A stretch of DNA of 64,000 nt from Fictibacillus marinisediminis (GCF_023149135.1 NZ_JAIWJX010000002.1:4278001-4342000); one strand, 5' to 3'. Positions 17,306-26,301 are shown, numbered from the stretch's first letter. Numbers and translations: made by a program. Notes: generated by a model not told the origin, from the letters alone.

Positions 17306-18499
17306 TTAAGAGATGATTCCCATTTCCTTGCCGACTTTTTCGTAGATGGCAAGTGCCTGATCAAGCATTTCCTTCGTATGGGCAGCTGTTGGCATGTTTC
17401 TTACACGGCCAGTGCCTCTTGGTACGGTTGGGAAGACGATGGATTTTGCATAAACGCCTTCTTCATTCAGCTTTTTGCTGAACTCCTGAGTTTTTACCTC
17501 ATCACCTACAATAACAGGTGTGATTGGTGTTTCACTGTTTCCGATATCATAGCCCAGCTTCTCAAGGCCTTGTTTCAAATACTTGCTGTTGTCCCACAGT
17601 TTTTCTTGCAGCTCTGTGCTTGATGTTAAAATTTCAATGGCTTTTGTACAAGCCGCTACATCTCCTGGAGTCAGTGAAGTAGAGAACAAGAATGGACGGC
17701 TTCTTACTTTCAGCCAGTCGATCAAGTCTTTTTTACCGGCTACATAACCGCCGACAACACCGATTGCTTTAGAAAGCGTACCGATTTGGAAATCCACTTT
17801 ATCGGATAATCCGAAATGCTTCACGGTTCCTGCGCCGTTGCCGAGTACGCCAGATCCATGTGCATCGTCTACGTAAGTGATGAGATCGAACTCTTCAGCA
17901 ATATCAACGATCTCCGGAAGCTTGGCAACGTCTCCGTCCATGGAGAACACACCGTCCGTGATGACCATGATCTTGTTGTAAAGTCCGGATTCCTTTGCTT
18001 CCTTCGCTTTTGTACGAAGGTCTTCCATGTCAGAGTGGTTGACACGGATAATTTTTGCTCTGGAAAGTCTGCAGCCGTCAATGATGGACGCATGGTTCAG
18101 TTCATCTGATAGAATCGCGTCATTTTTATCCATGACTGCTGAGATGGCAGCCATATTGCAGTTAAAACCGGATTGGTAAGCAATCGCTGCTTCTGTATGT
18201 TTGAACTCTGCCAATTTTTCTTCAAGTTTTACATGCAGTTCAAGCGTTCCATTAATGGTACGCACAGCCCCCGCACCAACACCATATTCGTCAATTGCCT
18301 GTTTGGCAGCTTGCTTAAGGCGCTCATCTGTTGCTAAACCAAGATAATTGTTGGAAGAAAGGTTGATCAGTTCTTTACCATTCACTTTGATCTTCGGACC
18401 GTTCGCGCTTTGCAGCGGATCAATCACGTTATAAAGCCCTTTTTCTTTTAAATCCCCTAAATTTTCTTGCAGGAAGCGATCCAATACATTACTTGACAT
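17306..18499 (-). CDS. kbl: Glycine C-acetyltransferase (2-amino-3-ketobutyrate CoA ligase)
   Basis: PLP enzyme that cleaves 2-amino-3-ketobutyrate with CoA to glycine and acetyl-CoA. 397 residues of the alpha-oxoamine synthase family: [23 protein letters not shown] (PLP-ring Asp), and the Schiff-base lysine in [13 protein letters not shown]. 34 bases upstream of tdh in one operon, together a complete threonine-to-glycine route. Confidence 0.5.
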   Translation of the reverse strand: MSSNVLDRFLQENLGDLKEKGLYNVIDPLQSANGPKIKVNGKELINLSSNNYLGLATDERLKQAAKQAIDEYGVGAGAVRTINGTLELHVKLEEKLAEFKHTEAAIAYQSGFNCNMAAISAVMDKNDAILSDELNHASIIDGCRLSRAKIIRVNHSDMEDLRTKAKEAKESGLYNKIMVITDGVFSMDGDVAKLPEIVDIAEEFDLITYVDDAHGSGVLGNGAGTVKHFGLSDKVDFQIGTLSKAIGVVGGYVAGKKDLIDWLKVRSRPFLFSTSLTPGDVAACTKAIEILTSSTELQEKLWDNSKYLKQGLEKLGYDIGNSETPITPVIVGDEVKTQEFSKKLNEEGVYAKSIVFPTVPRGTGRVRNMPTAAHTKEMLDQALAIYEKVGKEMGIIS

Positions 18500-18716
18500 A
18501 CAAACTCTCCTTTCAAATTTTAAAAATGTTATGTGAGTCTGAACAAATGTACACGTGAAAAAAACACAAAAATTCAGAAATAATTCAATGTTATTAAGTA
18601 TCTATCACTAAAAAATATTTTATCACATTTTAAGTTTGTTTACATCATATGGACAAAATTCATACTTCTCTGTCTAGTATTTCTTTCCCGTTTCGGAAGT
18701 ATTTCATTCCAAAACA

Positions 18717-18940
18717 AGGCTCTTTAATAAAGGATTGTTGCTTTGGAAACATTTTTGTAAAGAGCCTTCATTGACAAGTTGATTGGAGTGCAAGGTGCGA
18801 GACTCCTGCGGGACATGCGGGACAGGTGAGACCCGCAGGCGCATGCGCCGAGGAGGCTCACCGCACGCCCCGCGGAAAGCGAGCATCCTGAAACGGAAAT
18901 CAACCACTCCTAAGGGCAACAAAGGTTACGAAAACAGCCT
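18717..18940 (+). repeat. Dispersed structured repeat, copy A (224 bp)
   Basis: Runs from AGGCTCTTT to ACAGCCT with imperfect terminal inverted repeats that share AGGCT, TTT and TTGTTGC. It begins with a hairpin (AAGGCTCTTT / AAAGAGCCTT) followed by a conserved core: GATTGGAGTGCAAGG, GCGAGACTCCTGCGGG, GGCTCACCGCACGCCCCGCG, GAAAGCGAGC, GAAACGGAAATCAACC. AAAACA flanks both ends, possibly a target duplication. Small open frames inside (18704-18922, 18783-18986) are by-products of the base pattern. Confidence 0.5.
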
Positions 18941-18945
18941 AAAAC

Positions 18946-18976
18946 AAAAAAAGCCGCCTGTTTTGAGACGGCGGCG
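18946..18976 (-). terminator. Terminator of the lia operon
   Basis: Minus-strand GCCGCC / GGCGGC stem followed by a run of T residues, downstream of liaR. Confidence 0.5.
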
Positions 18977-18994
18977 TATACTATGATAAAAAAT

Positions 18995-19627
18995 TTACTT
19001 AACAAGCGAATGCTTAAACGCATAGATGACGGCCTGGGTCCTGTCCTGAACATCGAGCTTGTTTAAAATGTTGCTCACATGTACTTTAACGGTCTTTTGT
19101 GCGATGAATAACTGGTCTGCAATTTCCTGATTTGATTTTCCTTCTGTCATTAAGAGGAGTACCTCAAGTTCACGGCTCGTGAGCTCTTCATGTGGCTGCT
19201 GATGATTTTTTTGGCGCATACGGTTCATCATCTTGCCTGTAACTTCGGGTTCCAAGACAGACTGGCCGTGATAAGTGGCTCTTACCGCTTCGGCGATCTC
19301 ACTCGCTTTTGAGGTCTTAAGCATATAGCTTACCGCTCCTGCTTCTATCGCCGGGTACACTTTTTCATCATCCAAGAAGCTGGTCACAATGATAATCTTC
19401 GCATCCGGCCATTTCTCAATGATTTTTTTCGTAGCTTCAATTCCGTCCATTTCATTCATGACCAGATCCATTAAAATGACATCAGGACGCAGTTCCAGTG
19501 CCAGTTCAACGGCTTTCTTCCCATTCTCAGCCTCACCGACCACCGTAAGATCTGACTGGGCAGAAAGATAGGATGAAACACCGATTCTTACCATTTCATG
19601 ATCGTCCGCAAACAATACTCTAATCAT
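18995..19627 (-). CDS. liaR: Response regulator LiaR
   Basis: NarL/LuxR-family regulator of the cell-envelope stress response. 210 residues: receiver ([22 protein letters not shown] with the phospho-acceptor Asp, TSFLDDE) and HTH ([34 protein letters not shown]). The second ATG (19627), nine bases after GGAGG, is preferred; the first, at 19636, abuts that site. It overlaps liaS by eight bases. Target promoter is expected upstream of liaI. Confidence 0.5.
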   Translation of the reverse strand: MIRVLFADDHEMVRIGVSSYLSAQSDLTVVGEAENGKKAVELALELRPDVILMDLVMNEMDGIEATKKIIEKWPDAKIIIVTSFLDDEKVYPAIEAGAVSYMLKTSKASEIAEAVRATYHGQSVLEPEVTGKMMNRMRQKNHQQPHEELTSRELEVLLLMTEGKSNQEIADQLFIAQKTVKVHVSNILNKLDVQDRTQAVIYAFKHSLVK

Positions 19628-20666
19628 TTTTATCATCCTCCACCGAAATCACTGGTACTTTTACTTCCAGCCGTGTCCCTTTGTCGGGCAGACTCACCAC
19701 TTTCAACGTGCCGCCGATTTCCAGCGCTCGTTCCTGCATGTTTTGAAGCCCGTAGGATCCCGCTTTATCCTCGTCCAAAGCGAAGCCGACTCCATTATCG
19801 GCCACGCGAAGTATGATTAATCCCTCCCGTTCGATCAGCAGAATTTCAAGAGAAGTAGCCTTGGCATGCCTCAGTGTGTTGGAGACGGATTCCTGTAAGA
19901 TCCTAAACAAGTGGTCTTCCACACCCTTGTCGAGCGGCATCTCTTCAATTTTCGCATGAATTTCAATCGGAACTTTTTGAACGAGCTCCGCTAACAGTTC
20001 TTTAATTCCATCCTGCAGGGATTTTCCTTTTAATGCAGCAGGGCGGAGGTGAAGCAGCAGCGCTCTCATCTCAAGCTGCGACTGGTGAATCATTTGTTCC
20101 ACCAGTTTCAGCTGCCTGTTCTCAGGAGCTTCTTCAGCTTCCCTTGACTCATTGATGGCTGACATCAGCATGGAGGCGGCAAAAAGCTGCTGGCTTACCG
20201 AATCATGCAGCTCACGTGCTAAGCGTTGCCGTTCTCTCGAGATCATCTCTTGAATGATTTTCTCTTGATCTTCTGCTTTTTCGTTCGCCAGCTTTTGTGA
20301 AGCCCTGGCCTGATCCGTAACCTGGCGCTGTACATTTTTCAATCTCTTCCAAAGAGCTTCCATCTCTAGCCCCTGTGCTTGTAAAGGAGGATAGATGGGC
20401 CTGCCGTTCTCCATCTCACGCATGCCTTCTTCGATTTGTTTAAGCTGTCTGCGGACAGCAAACCCATGCAGCAAACCGAAAAACACACCAAGAACCAAAC
20501 TCGCCGCCGGAACTACCATAATAAAAGGCAGGCCGAGCAGCTGGCGTTCCCAGAGAGACGCAAAATCCGGGAAGGGAAACACCATAAATACTGCGACCAA
20601 AACCAGAATGGCGGTCAGTATAGATACGCCGATGGATAGTAGGACACTGCGCAGTACGATACTCAT
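19620..20666 (-). CDS. liaS: Sensor histidine kinase LiaS
   Basis: 348 residues. Two N-terminal membrane helices (about 8-30, 45-68) with a very short outside loop, as in intramembrane-sensing kinases. A coiled stretch follows, then the HisKA_3 box [20 protein letters not shown] and an ATPase domain ([24 protein letters not shown]). It phosphorylates LiaR when cell-wall antibiotics disturb the lipid II cycle (known in B. subtilis). Overlaps liaF by four bases and liaR by eight. Confidence 0.5.
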   Translation of the reverse strand: MSIVLRSVLLSIGVSILTAILVLVAVFMVFPFPDFASLWERQLLGLPFIMVVPAASLVLGVFFGLLHGFAVRRQLKQIEEGMREMENGRPIYPPLQAQGLEMEALWKRLKNVQRQVTDQARASQKLANEKAEDQEKIIQEMISRERQRLARELHDSVSQQLFAASMLMSAINESREAEEAPENRQLKLVEQMIHQSQLEMRALLLHLRPAALKGKSLQDGIKELLAELVQKVPIEIHAKIEEMPLDKGVEDHLFRILQESVSNTLRHAKATSLEILLIEREGLIILRVADNGVGFALDEDKAGSYGLQNMQERALEIGGTLKVVSLPDKGTRLEVKVPVISVEDDKND

Positions 20667-21397
20667 GTCCGTTTCACCTCTAAATCCCCGACCACCATGG
20701 ATGTAACGATCTTGATTCTTTGCTGAGCCTCATGGTAGTTCTCTGTATGGAAATGAAAAAGCTGATTGAAGATTTTTGATTCATGATGCTGAAAAATCGT
20801 CGTGCTTCCTGCCAGCACAGAATGGTGAACACTGACTGCCGCTTCATATGGCACAAGAATTTTAATGTTTCCAGCCAAATTCCGTATGGCAATGACCGAT
20901 TCGCCATCCGGTAAAACGGTGTTGCTCAGGTCGATGACGCTATCCCCAATTCCACAATGAATGTTGATGTCACTCCATTCATATACATGGTCAGGGGTCT
21001 GCTGCCGGCCGTACAGTATATTTTTAAACATCGGCTGTTTCGTAAAAAGTGACTCGGACAGCCGGGAACTGTCTTCTTTTTGGATGACGGGCTCCATAAC
21101 AGCCGGCCGCTTTTTGGATTGATAGAACTGAACGACCAGATAAATGAGCACAGCAATCAGTACAAATTTAAAAGCTATCATGTTCAGTAATGTGATAGCC
21201 AATCCAAACCATCCGACCCAATACAGCAATTTCCCGATTGTCCGAGACATTTTTTTTCTTCCGATATAGATACAGCCAGCCATGAGGGCAAAAAAGAAAA
21301 TCAGTTCTCCTCCGCGAAATGAAAGTTCCAGAATAAGAAGCAGTACACCAATCAAAAGAAGCCAGCTGATCAAATCTGTTTTTTTACCGTTAAACAT
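20663..21397 (-). CDS. liaF: LiaF, negative regulator of LiaSR
   Basis: 244 residues: an N-terminal block of about four membrane helices (12-105), a linker, and a C-terminal beta-rich domain (IHCGIGDSVIDLSNTVLPDG, IRNLAGNIKILVPYEAAVSV) of the LiaF family. In B. subtilis it keeps LiaS off without stress. Overlaps liaS by four bases. No liaG-like gene lies between liaH and liaF here. Confidence 0.5.
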   Translation of the reverse strand: MFNGKKTDLISWLLLIGVLLLILELSFRGGELIFFFALMAGCIYIGRKKMSRTIGKLLYWVGWFGLAITLLNMIAFKFVLIAVLIYLVVQFYQSKKRPAVMEPVIQKEDSSRLSESLFTKQPMFKNILYGRQQTPDHVYEWSDINIHCGIGDSVIDLSNTVLPDGESVIAIRNLAGNIKILVPYEAAVSVHHSVLAGSTTIFQHHESKIFNQLFHFHTENYHEAQQRIKIVTSMVVGDLEVKRT

Positions 21398-21451
21398 GGT
21401 GCACCCCCTCTATCTCTATCATTTTACTCTTCATTTTTCATGGTACACGTC

Positions 21452-21481
21452 CTAAAAGGCGCAGTACCCTACGCCTTTTAG
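21452..21481 (-). other. Strong hairpin between liaH and liaF
   Basis: CTAAAAGGCG and CGCCTTTTAG form a perfect 10-bp stem, extended by GGTA / TACC outside. There is no T-run after it on the minus strand. It probably limits read-through from liaIH into liaFSR or protects the 3' end of a liaIH transcript, as the abundant liaIH message in B. subtilis would suggest. Confidence 0.5.
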
Positions 21482-21496
21482 AATACCATTTTTAGA

Positions 21497-22141
21497 TTAG
21501 GAAATCGCAGGTTTTTCTTCTTTTTTCCATTTCTTTTCAAGCTGTGCAAACCGCTCATCGATCGTGTTGAGATGATAATCTGTGTTCACCTGATGCTCCA
21601 GCCGCTCTAGATAGCGTTCCATTTCGTCGAATCTCAAGCCTGGCTTTGTACCCATTCCGGAATCCAGAACCTTGTTCATTCCTCTGTGAGCCCGTGCGAC
21701 GTTTTCGCGCCCCATCAGCTCCATCCGCTTCACATACATATCTTTCAGTTTATGCTTCATCTGTTCAAATTTTTGCTCCAGCGCTTCTAGTTCACGCTTC
21801 GCCTCTAATTTAGCTTCATGCATACGGGCTGCACGCTCATCATATCGCTGCTGTTCGTTTACTGCGAACTCATGCAGATCACTTTCCCCAGCCTGAAGGG
21901 CCAAATCTGCCTGCCTCTTTCGCTTTTCAGCATGCGCCTTTGCTTCTCTATACTCTTTTGTGAATTCTTCAGTAAGTATAAATTGGCGTTCGACCAGTTT
22001 TCGTACACGATCCGTTTCTTGTTCACACTGACGCAAATATTGGTTCAGCAATGAGATCGGATTCTTCTGCTCCTTCTGATCAAGCATCTCATGAAAATCA
22101 GCCGCTATTGAATTTTTGATTCTAGTAAATAGTGTGCTCAT
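21497..22141 (-). CDS. liaH: LiaH, PspA/IM30-family membrane-stress protein
   Basis: 214 residues, almost wholly helical and charged, with the PspA-type start (TLFTRIKNSIAADFHEMLD, then NPISLLNQYLRQCEQ). Long coiled coils fill residues 35-150. Expected to form large oligomers on the stressed membrane. 18 bases after liaI in the same transcript. Confidence 0.5.
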   Translation of the reverse strand: MSTLFTRIKNSIAADFHEMLDQKEQKNPISLLNQYLRQCEQETDRVRKLVERQFILTEEFTKEYREAKAHAEKRKRQADLALQAGESDLHEFAVNEQQRYDERAARMHEAKLEAKRELEALEQKFEQMKHKLKDMYVKRMELMGRENVARAHRGMNKVLDSGMGTKPGLRFDEMERYLERLEHQVNTDYHLNTIDERFAQLEKKWKKEEKPAIS

Positions 22142-22159
22142 GTAATTTCTCTCCTTTTA

Positions 22160-22504
22160 TTAATTTCTTTTCAGTTCCGCCCATTGGTTTTCAAAGTTTA
22201 CGAATGGATCATCCTCTGATACTCTTTCGCTTTTCTTGCCGTTCCAGCTTTTATACACCAGATACAGTACATAGAGAGCAAGGACGCCTAAAAGGGCCGG
22301 CACATTGGAGATGGCTGCACATGCCGCAATCACTCCGACTGCTCCCCACAATACTTTCTTCGATGTTGTTTCTGCCTTCATAAAGCCCTTAACAGCAAAA
22401 TATAAAATCACCAATCCGATCGCGAGTCCAATCATTGGACCAAGGTTGGCCAGCAGGGTGATCGCTGCAATTCCTCCGAGTACAAACAAACCAAATTTCT
22501 TCAT
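22160..22504 (-). CDS. liaI: LiaI, membrane anchor of LiaH
   Basis: 114 residues with two pairs of hydrophobic helices (about 4-42 and 50-88), then a polar cytoplasmic tail. Ends NFENQWAELKRN. First gene of liaIH-FSR. AAAGGAGG precedes the ATG. The roughly 140 bases upstream should hold the LiaR-controlled promoter. An AAGTCTTATC stretch near 22580 is a possible half-site, but I could not identify the operator with confidence. Confidence 0.5.
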   Translation of the reverse strand: MKKFGLFVLGGIAAITLLANLGPMIGLAIGLVILYFAVKGFMKAETTSKKVLWGAVGVIAACAAISNVPALLGVLALYVLYLVYKSWNGKKSERVSEDDPFVNFENQWAELKRN

Positions 22505-22644
22505 TTGTTGTTTCCTCCTTTCATATCTATAGCTTACCTGCGTTCCAATTTTTCTATAATGTACTCCGGCTATATTTTCTGATAAGACTTGAGGCGTATT
22601 TTCAGAGAATTCATAGGCTTATTGTAAAAGGGGGTGTTTTAATT

Positions 22645-22914
22645 AGGCCAATCTTTGTTGCTTTTTGGGGTGGTCGATTTCTGTTTCAGGCTGCTCGCTT
22701 TCCGCGGGGCGTGCGGTGAGCCTTACTGGCGCAATCGCCTGCCTAGTCTCACCAGTCCCGCTTTTCCCGCAGGACAAGGAAGGCTTCGGCAGCGTTATAT
22801 CGCACGAAGAAAATGTGAAATTCATTTCCGAGGAGTCTCGCACCTTGCACTCCAGTCAACTCGTCAATGAAGACAAAAATATTCTAAAAACAACAATCCT
22901 TTAAAAAAGAGCCT
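22645..22914 (-). repeat. Dispersed structured repeat, copy B (270 bp, with internal insertion)
   Basis: Same element as copies A, C and D, in reverse orientation. Between the core words GCGAGACTCC and CTGCGGG it carries about 58 extra bases (around 22777-22834) absent from the other three copies. The distal end is shortened (AGGCCAATCTTTGTTGC). It is either a long variant of the family or a nested insertion. Not coding. Confidence 0.5.
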
Positions 22915-23002
22915 TTACTTAAGAGGATACATTCCCCGTCTCCGGCAAACCGTCCCAGACACATTCATTTCATTTCATATTTACGGGCTAAAAATACACA
23001 AA

Positions 23003-23046
23003 TAAAAAAAGCCAGCTCGAGAGTAATCCTCTCAATCCGGCTTTCT
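23003..23046 (-). terminator. Terminator of the actin-like/ParR-like operon
   Basis: Minus-strand stem GCCGG..GAGAG / CTCTC..CTGGC followed by seven T residues, just after the ParR-like gene. Confidence 0.5.
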
Positions 23047-23064
23047 GGCCTAACATCTTATATT

Positions 23065-23379
23065 TTACGTCCAAGATTCGATATCGTCCTCATCGATCTC
23101 TTCTTCGTCGATGATATCTTCATACTCAGGAGAATGTTTCGGATCTTCCTGATAGCCGTGTCCATGTGCACCGGCAGCATCAAACGAGAATCCGCGGTCG
23201 GCGGGAACATGCTGCTGCAGGTTCCGTACTCCGTTTGCTTTAATCTCATTCTCGACCAAGTAACGGATCGAGTCCATCAGGTTCGTTTGCGAGTTAATCC
23301 AGTCAATAATGGCGGGGGCTTCATTCTTCTTCGTCTTTAAAGAAATATTGTCGCCTGGCTTTTTTTGTTTCTTCATCAT
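23065..23379 (-). CDS. Small ParR-like ribbon-helix-helix protein with acidic tail
   Basis: 104 residues. Residues 11-50 read as a ribbon-helix-helix unit: strand NISLKT, helix APAIIDWINSQ, turn, helix LMDSIRYLVENEIKANG. This resembles the DNA-binding end of plasmid ParR proteins. The middle is Gly/His-containing, and the last 25 residues are strongly acidic (EYEDIIDEEEIDEDDIES), where ParR proteins usually carry their ParM-binding end. 29 bases after the actin-like gene on the same strand. Two ATGs (23379, 23376) follow AAGGGGG. The ParR assignment rests on pattern and neighbour only. Confidence 0.5.
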   Translation of the reverse strand: MMKKQKKPGDNISLKTKKNEAPAIIDWINSQTNLMDSIRYLVENEIKANGVRNLQQHVPADRGFSFDAAGAHGHGYQEDPKHSPEYEDIIDEEEIDEDDIESWT

Positions 23380-23408
23380 TACACCCCCTTACCATTTAAA
23401 TTAGAGAC

Positions 23409-24605
23409 TTATACTGGCTGTTTCGCACGATCCTTGATCGCACCGTAGATTTTTCCGCGTACGAATGCATCCAGTCCGTTTGCATTCATCGTCACTGCAT
23501 ATTTTGCAGGGATGTAAAGAAGCTGGATTTCGCGCTCATTGCAAAGTTCCTTCAGCATTGGAGCAAGGATCGGCTGCATCAAGATGCTTCCGCCTCCGTA
23601 TACGCAGATCAAATCGATTTCATTTCTTGCTTTCGTCAATTGCTTGCGGATATTGTTGATGATTTGACGTGCTTGTCCTTCAAGCGGTCTTTTCAACGTA
23701 CTCATCGCACGGGCATGGTATTTATGGTTCGGGTTTTTGATCACGTCACTGAAAAATTGACGCGGGCTGTCAGGAAGGTGGATCAGACGGTTAAACTCGC
23801 TGAGTGCTTCCTCAATGGCATACCCTGCACCATGGTTTGTGCCATGCACGAACTGACGCAAAAATTTGTTTCCTTCTGTGATCGGATACTCTGTAGATCC
23901 ATCGCCAATATCCGTATGAAGAATTCTTTTGTTTTTAAAGAAGCTCCCATTAAAGTTATTTGGCAGATTGTTGGCTTCAATGAATTGGTCAAAGATATCG
24001 CCTTTTCTCCAGTTACCATCCTGATCCTTTTGAAGAGAGAAGGTAACTGGTGTTGCTTCCGGAATCACTTTTACAAATTCAAATTCTACTTTAACTGAAA
24101 CGCGCTGCTTTCCAACATGAACCGTCACATGGTGAGGGCCGTTCATGAAACGCTTCTCAAATTTGGCTGCTGATTCATCAGAGTGCTGTGTGATCGGCAG
24201 TGCAGTCGCCATATCAACCGTTACATCAATGGATGCAGGAAGCTTTTTCTCTTCTGCAAATCCTTTTTGTACCGCTACTGCTGCGATTTGAGCGAGCGTG
24301 TTGACGATTGGAAGATCAATCTCATACTTGTAATCTACGCCGACCTGAATGTTTTCGATCAGCTCACCGCTTTCTAGTGCGAACTTTCCTACATAATACA
24401 TACCCGCACGTGCAGCCGGGGAATCAATCGTTACGATTAAGTTCTCCTGAAGGTTACGTACAATCGTTTCAGGTGCCTGTTCTTCACTCCATGGCAGCTG
24501 ATCCACTGCACAGTTCACGTTTGGCTGCTGAAACAAGCGGCCATCAATAAAAATATCATGCTCACTGTTTCCATTATCGTTACCTACTAAAAATTGATAT
24601 TGCAT
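23409..24605 (-). CDS. ParM/StbA-type actin-like ATPase
   Basis: 398-residue actin-superfamily protein of the bacterial ALP/ParM group. Phosphate-1 loop FLVGNDNGNSEHDIF at residues 5-19; phosphate-2 loop HTDIGDGSTEYPIT in the middle; adenosine-binding LICVYGGGSILMQP near 345. Not MreB: the sequence and context differ and there is no mreCD. Such proteins usually form filaments that push plasmid DNA apart, bound to a ParR adaptor; the next gene looks like one. The start at 24605 has GGAGG ten bases upstream; the open frame runs further 5' without a better site. The function of a chromosomal copy is unknown. Confidence 0.5.
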   Translation of the reverse strand: MQYQFLVGNDNGNSEHDIFIDGRLFQQPNVNCAVDQLPWSEEQAPETIVRNLQENLIVTIDSPAARAGMYYVGKFALESGELIENIQVGVDYKYEIDLPIVNTLAQIAAVAVQKGFAEEKKLPASIDVTVDMATALPITQHSDESAAKFEKRFMNGPHHVTVHVGKQRVSVKVEFEFVKVIPEATPVTFSLQKDQDGNWRKGDIFDQFIEANNLPNNFNGSFFKNKRILHTDIGDGSTEYPITEGNKFLRQFVHGTNHGAGYAIEEALSEFNRLIHLPDSPRQFFSDVIKNPNHKYHARAMSTLKRPLEGQARQIINNIRKQLTKARNEIDLICVYGGGSILMQPILAPMLKELCNEREIQLLYIPAKYAVTMNANGLDAFVRGKIYGAIKDRAKQPV

Positions 24606-24727
24606 AGTATCTATTCCTCCTATTATTTTATCTAAAACTACCTGGTGACACAAGGTGTTACTCAGCCATATATGTCTTTATGTATCGATATTTCCTGAAA
24701 AATAGAGGCACTGGAATATAGATGGCT

Positions 24728-24750
24728 GAAGTTCTACTATATAGAACTTC
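24728..24750. promoter_or_regulatory. Perfect 9-bp inverted repeat, possible operator or centromere-like site
   Basis: GAAGTTCTA and TAGAACTTC around CTATA, 123 bases upstream of the actin-like gene start. A possible binding site for the ParR-like protein or another regulator. Confidence 0.5.
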
Positions 24751-24873
24751 GAACGTTTTGGATAGATTCCGACACTCCTATGCTTAATAATATTTGACAA
24801 TTTTAGAATAACACCTCCTATTTTTTAAGAATTCATTCAGACTGAACCTTCTGAATCTTATTTTGGAAAAACT

Positions 24874-24898
24874 TCCTGCAACCATACAGGACCTTTTT
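24874..24898 (+). terminator. Terminator-like hairpin in the permease leader
   Basis: TCCTG / CAGGA stem with a nine-base loop, followed by CC and a T-run. It is followed by two more hairpins before the permease start: GGTAAA/TTTACC at 24901-24924 and GGAAAAA/TTTTTCC at 24938-24970. TTTTGGAAAAA upstream (24861-24871) could pair instead with the last TTTTTCC, so alternative folds exist. Confidence 0.5.
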
Positions 24899-25002
24899 AT
24901 GGTAAAGTAATTTTTTGGTTTACCAAAAGTCCGTTATGGAAAAATCTATTAGGTAATGATGTCTTTTTCCAAAGAATGAATTTTATAGTTAGGAGTGTCA
25001 GT

Positions 25003-26301
25003 ATGTTTAAAATTAAGGAGCGTAATACAACGGTGCGAACCGAGTTCCTTGCCGGTATTACAACCTTTCTGACAATGGCGTATATCATCGTTGTCAATCC
25101 GATGATCCTGTCTGACGCGGGTGTGCCTTTTAATCAGGGCTTTACCGCTACAATCATAGCAACAGTCATCGGTACATTATGCATGGCGTTTTTCGCAAAC
25201 TACCCAATCATCATCGGCCCTTCCATGGGATTAAATGCTTATTTTGCCTATTCGGTCATCAGCAGCCATAACATCCCTTATGCGGTAGGTTTCTCTGCCG
25301 TATTCATCACCGGTATTATTTTTCTTATCTTATCCCTTACCTCTTTTCGTACCAAACTAATCAATGCCATACCCGCAAACCTAAAACATGCGATAGCGGC
25401 AGGGATTGGTCTTTTTATTACATTCATCGGACTGCGCCTCTCCGGCATTGTCGCCGATCACCCGACCAACCTGGTGACGCTCGGAGATTTCAGTTCCCCG
25501 AAAGTGGCTCTCACGCTAATCGGCATCGTCATTACAATTTCTCTGATGACCCTCAATGTGCAGGGCGCCCTTTTCATCGGTATGATCGTCACTGGAATCA
25601 TTGCCTTCTTCACAGGAAAATTGAAGTTCGATAAAGGCTTTGTATCGGCTCCTCACCTCCCTGAAGGGGTGCTCGTTTATAATCCGATACAGTCGGTCGC
25701 CGATGTGATTCATTTCGGATTGTACAGCGTCGTGTTTTCCTTCCTGCTCGTTATGCTTTTCGACACTACTGGAGCACTTCTTGGCATCGTACGCCAGGCA
25801 GGCCTTCTGAAAAATGGGAAGCTGGATCGTGCAGGCAGTGCTTTTTTTGCCGATTCCATCGGAACAGCTATTGGAGCCATGTTCGGAACAAGTCCGACTG
25901 CCGCCTCTGTTGAATCTTCCGCTGGCGTAGGTACTGGAGGAAAAACAGGATTAACTGGGTTAACCGTCGTCATCTTGTTTTTGATTACGGCATTCTTCAG
26001 CCCGCTCGTGAGCGCCGTATCTTCCGTGCCAGCGATTACCGCACCTAGTTTGATCATCGTCGGGAGCTTTATGATTAAAAGTATATCGGAAATCGACTGG
26101 AATGACTTCGATGAAGCCTTCCCCGCGTTTCTTGTTATCGTCAGCATGCCGCTCACTTCAAGCATCGCAAACGGAATCGCCCTTGGATTCATCTCCTATC
26201 CGATCATGAAATTTGCGAAAGGAAGGATCCGCGAGGTCCATCCGCTCGTTTACGTTTTTGCCATTCTATTTTTATACCAGCTGATCTTTTTGGCTCAGTA
26301 A
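25003..26301 (+). CDS. AzgA-type purine (adenine/guanine/hypoxanthine) permease
   Basis: 432-residue NCS2-type purine transporter, about 12-14 membrane helices, related to PbuG/PbuO. Family stretches: TTFLTMAYIIVVNPMIL, IIIGPSMGLNAYFAY, LFDTTGALLGI, GTSPTAASVESSAGVGTGGKT, and LTSSIANGIALGFISYP. The ATG at 25003 is well spaced after AGGAGTG. B. subtilis pbuG has a guanine riboswitch; none is recognisable here, but the leader is rich in hairpins. Whether it is PbuG or PbuO cannot be decided. Confidence 0.5.
   Translation: MFKIKERNTTVRTEFLAGITTFLTMAYIIVVNPMILSDAGVPFNQGFTATIIATVIGTLCMAFFANYPIIIGPSMGLNAYFAYSVISSHNIPYAVGFSAVFITGIIFLILSLTSFRTKLINAIPANLKHAIAAGIGLFITFIGLRLSGIVADHPTNLVTLGDFSSPKVALTLIGIVITISLMTLNVQGALFIGMIVTGIIAFFTGKLKFDKGFVSAPHLPEGVLVYNPIQSVADVIHFGLYSVVFSFLLVMLFDTTGALLGIVRQAGLLKNGKLDRAGSAFFADSIGTAIGAMFGTSPTAASVESSAGVGTGGKTGLTGLTVVILFLITAFFSPLVSAVSSVPAITAPSLIIVGSFMIKSISEIDWNDFDEAFPAFLVIVSMPLTSSIANGIALGFISYPIMKFAKGRIREVHPLVYVFAILFLYQLIFLAQ

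Larger units (their letters stand above)
24606..25002. promoter_or_regulatory. Divergent intergenic region with several inverted repeats
   Basis: 397 bases between the actin-like operon (leftward) and the purine permease gene (rightward). Seen: GTGACAC/GTGTTAC near 24645; CAGCCAT near 24669 facing ATGGCTG near 24722; a perfect GAAGTTCTA/TAGAACTTC palindrome at 24728-24750; ATTCAG/CTGAAT near 24836-24855; and the leader hairpins listed separately. No tandem iterons of the classic parC type were found. The purine riboswitch consensus is absent. Confidence 0.5.

Noticed and set aside
18704..18986. Small frames on both strands in repeat copy A (similar ones in copies B, C and D)
   Set aside because: They arise from the repeat sequence itself, differ between copies in frame, and lack ribosome sites.
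24830..25002. Guanine/adenine riboswitch upstream of the purine permease
   Set aside because: The conserved purine-aptamer words are not present; only unassigned hairpins are seen.
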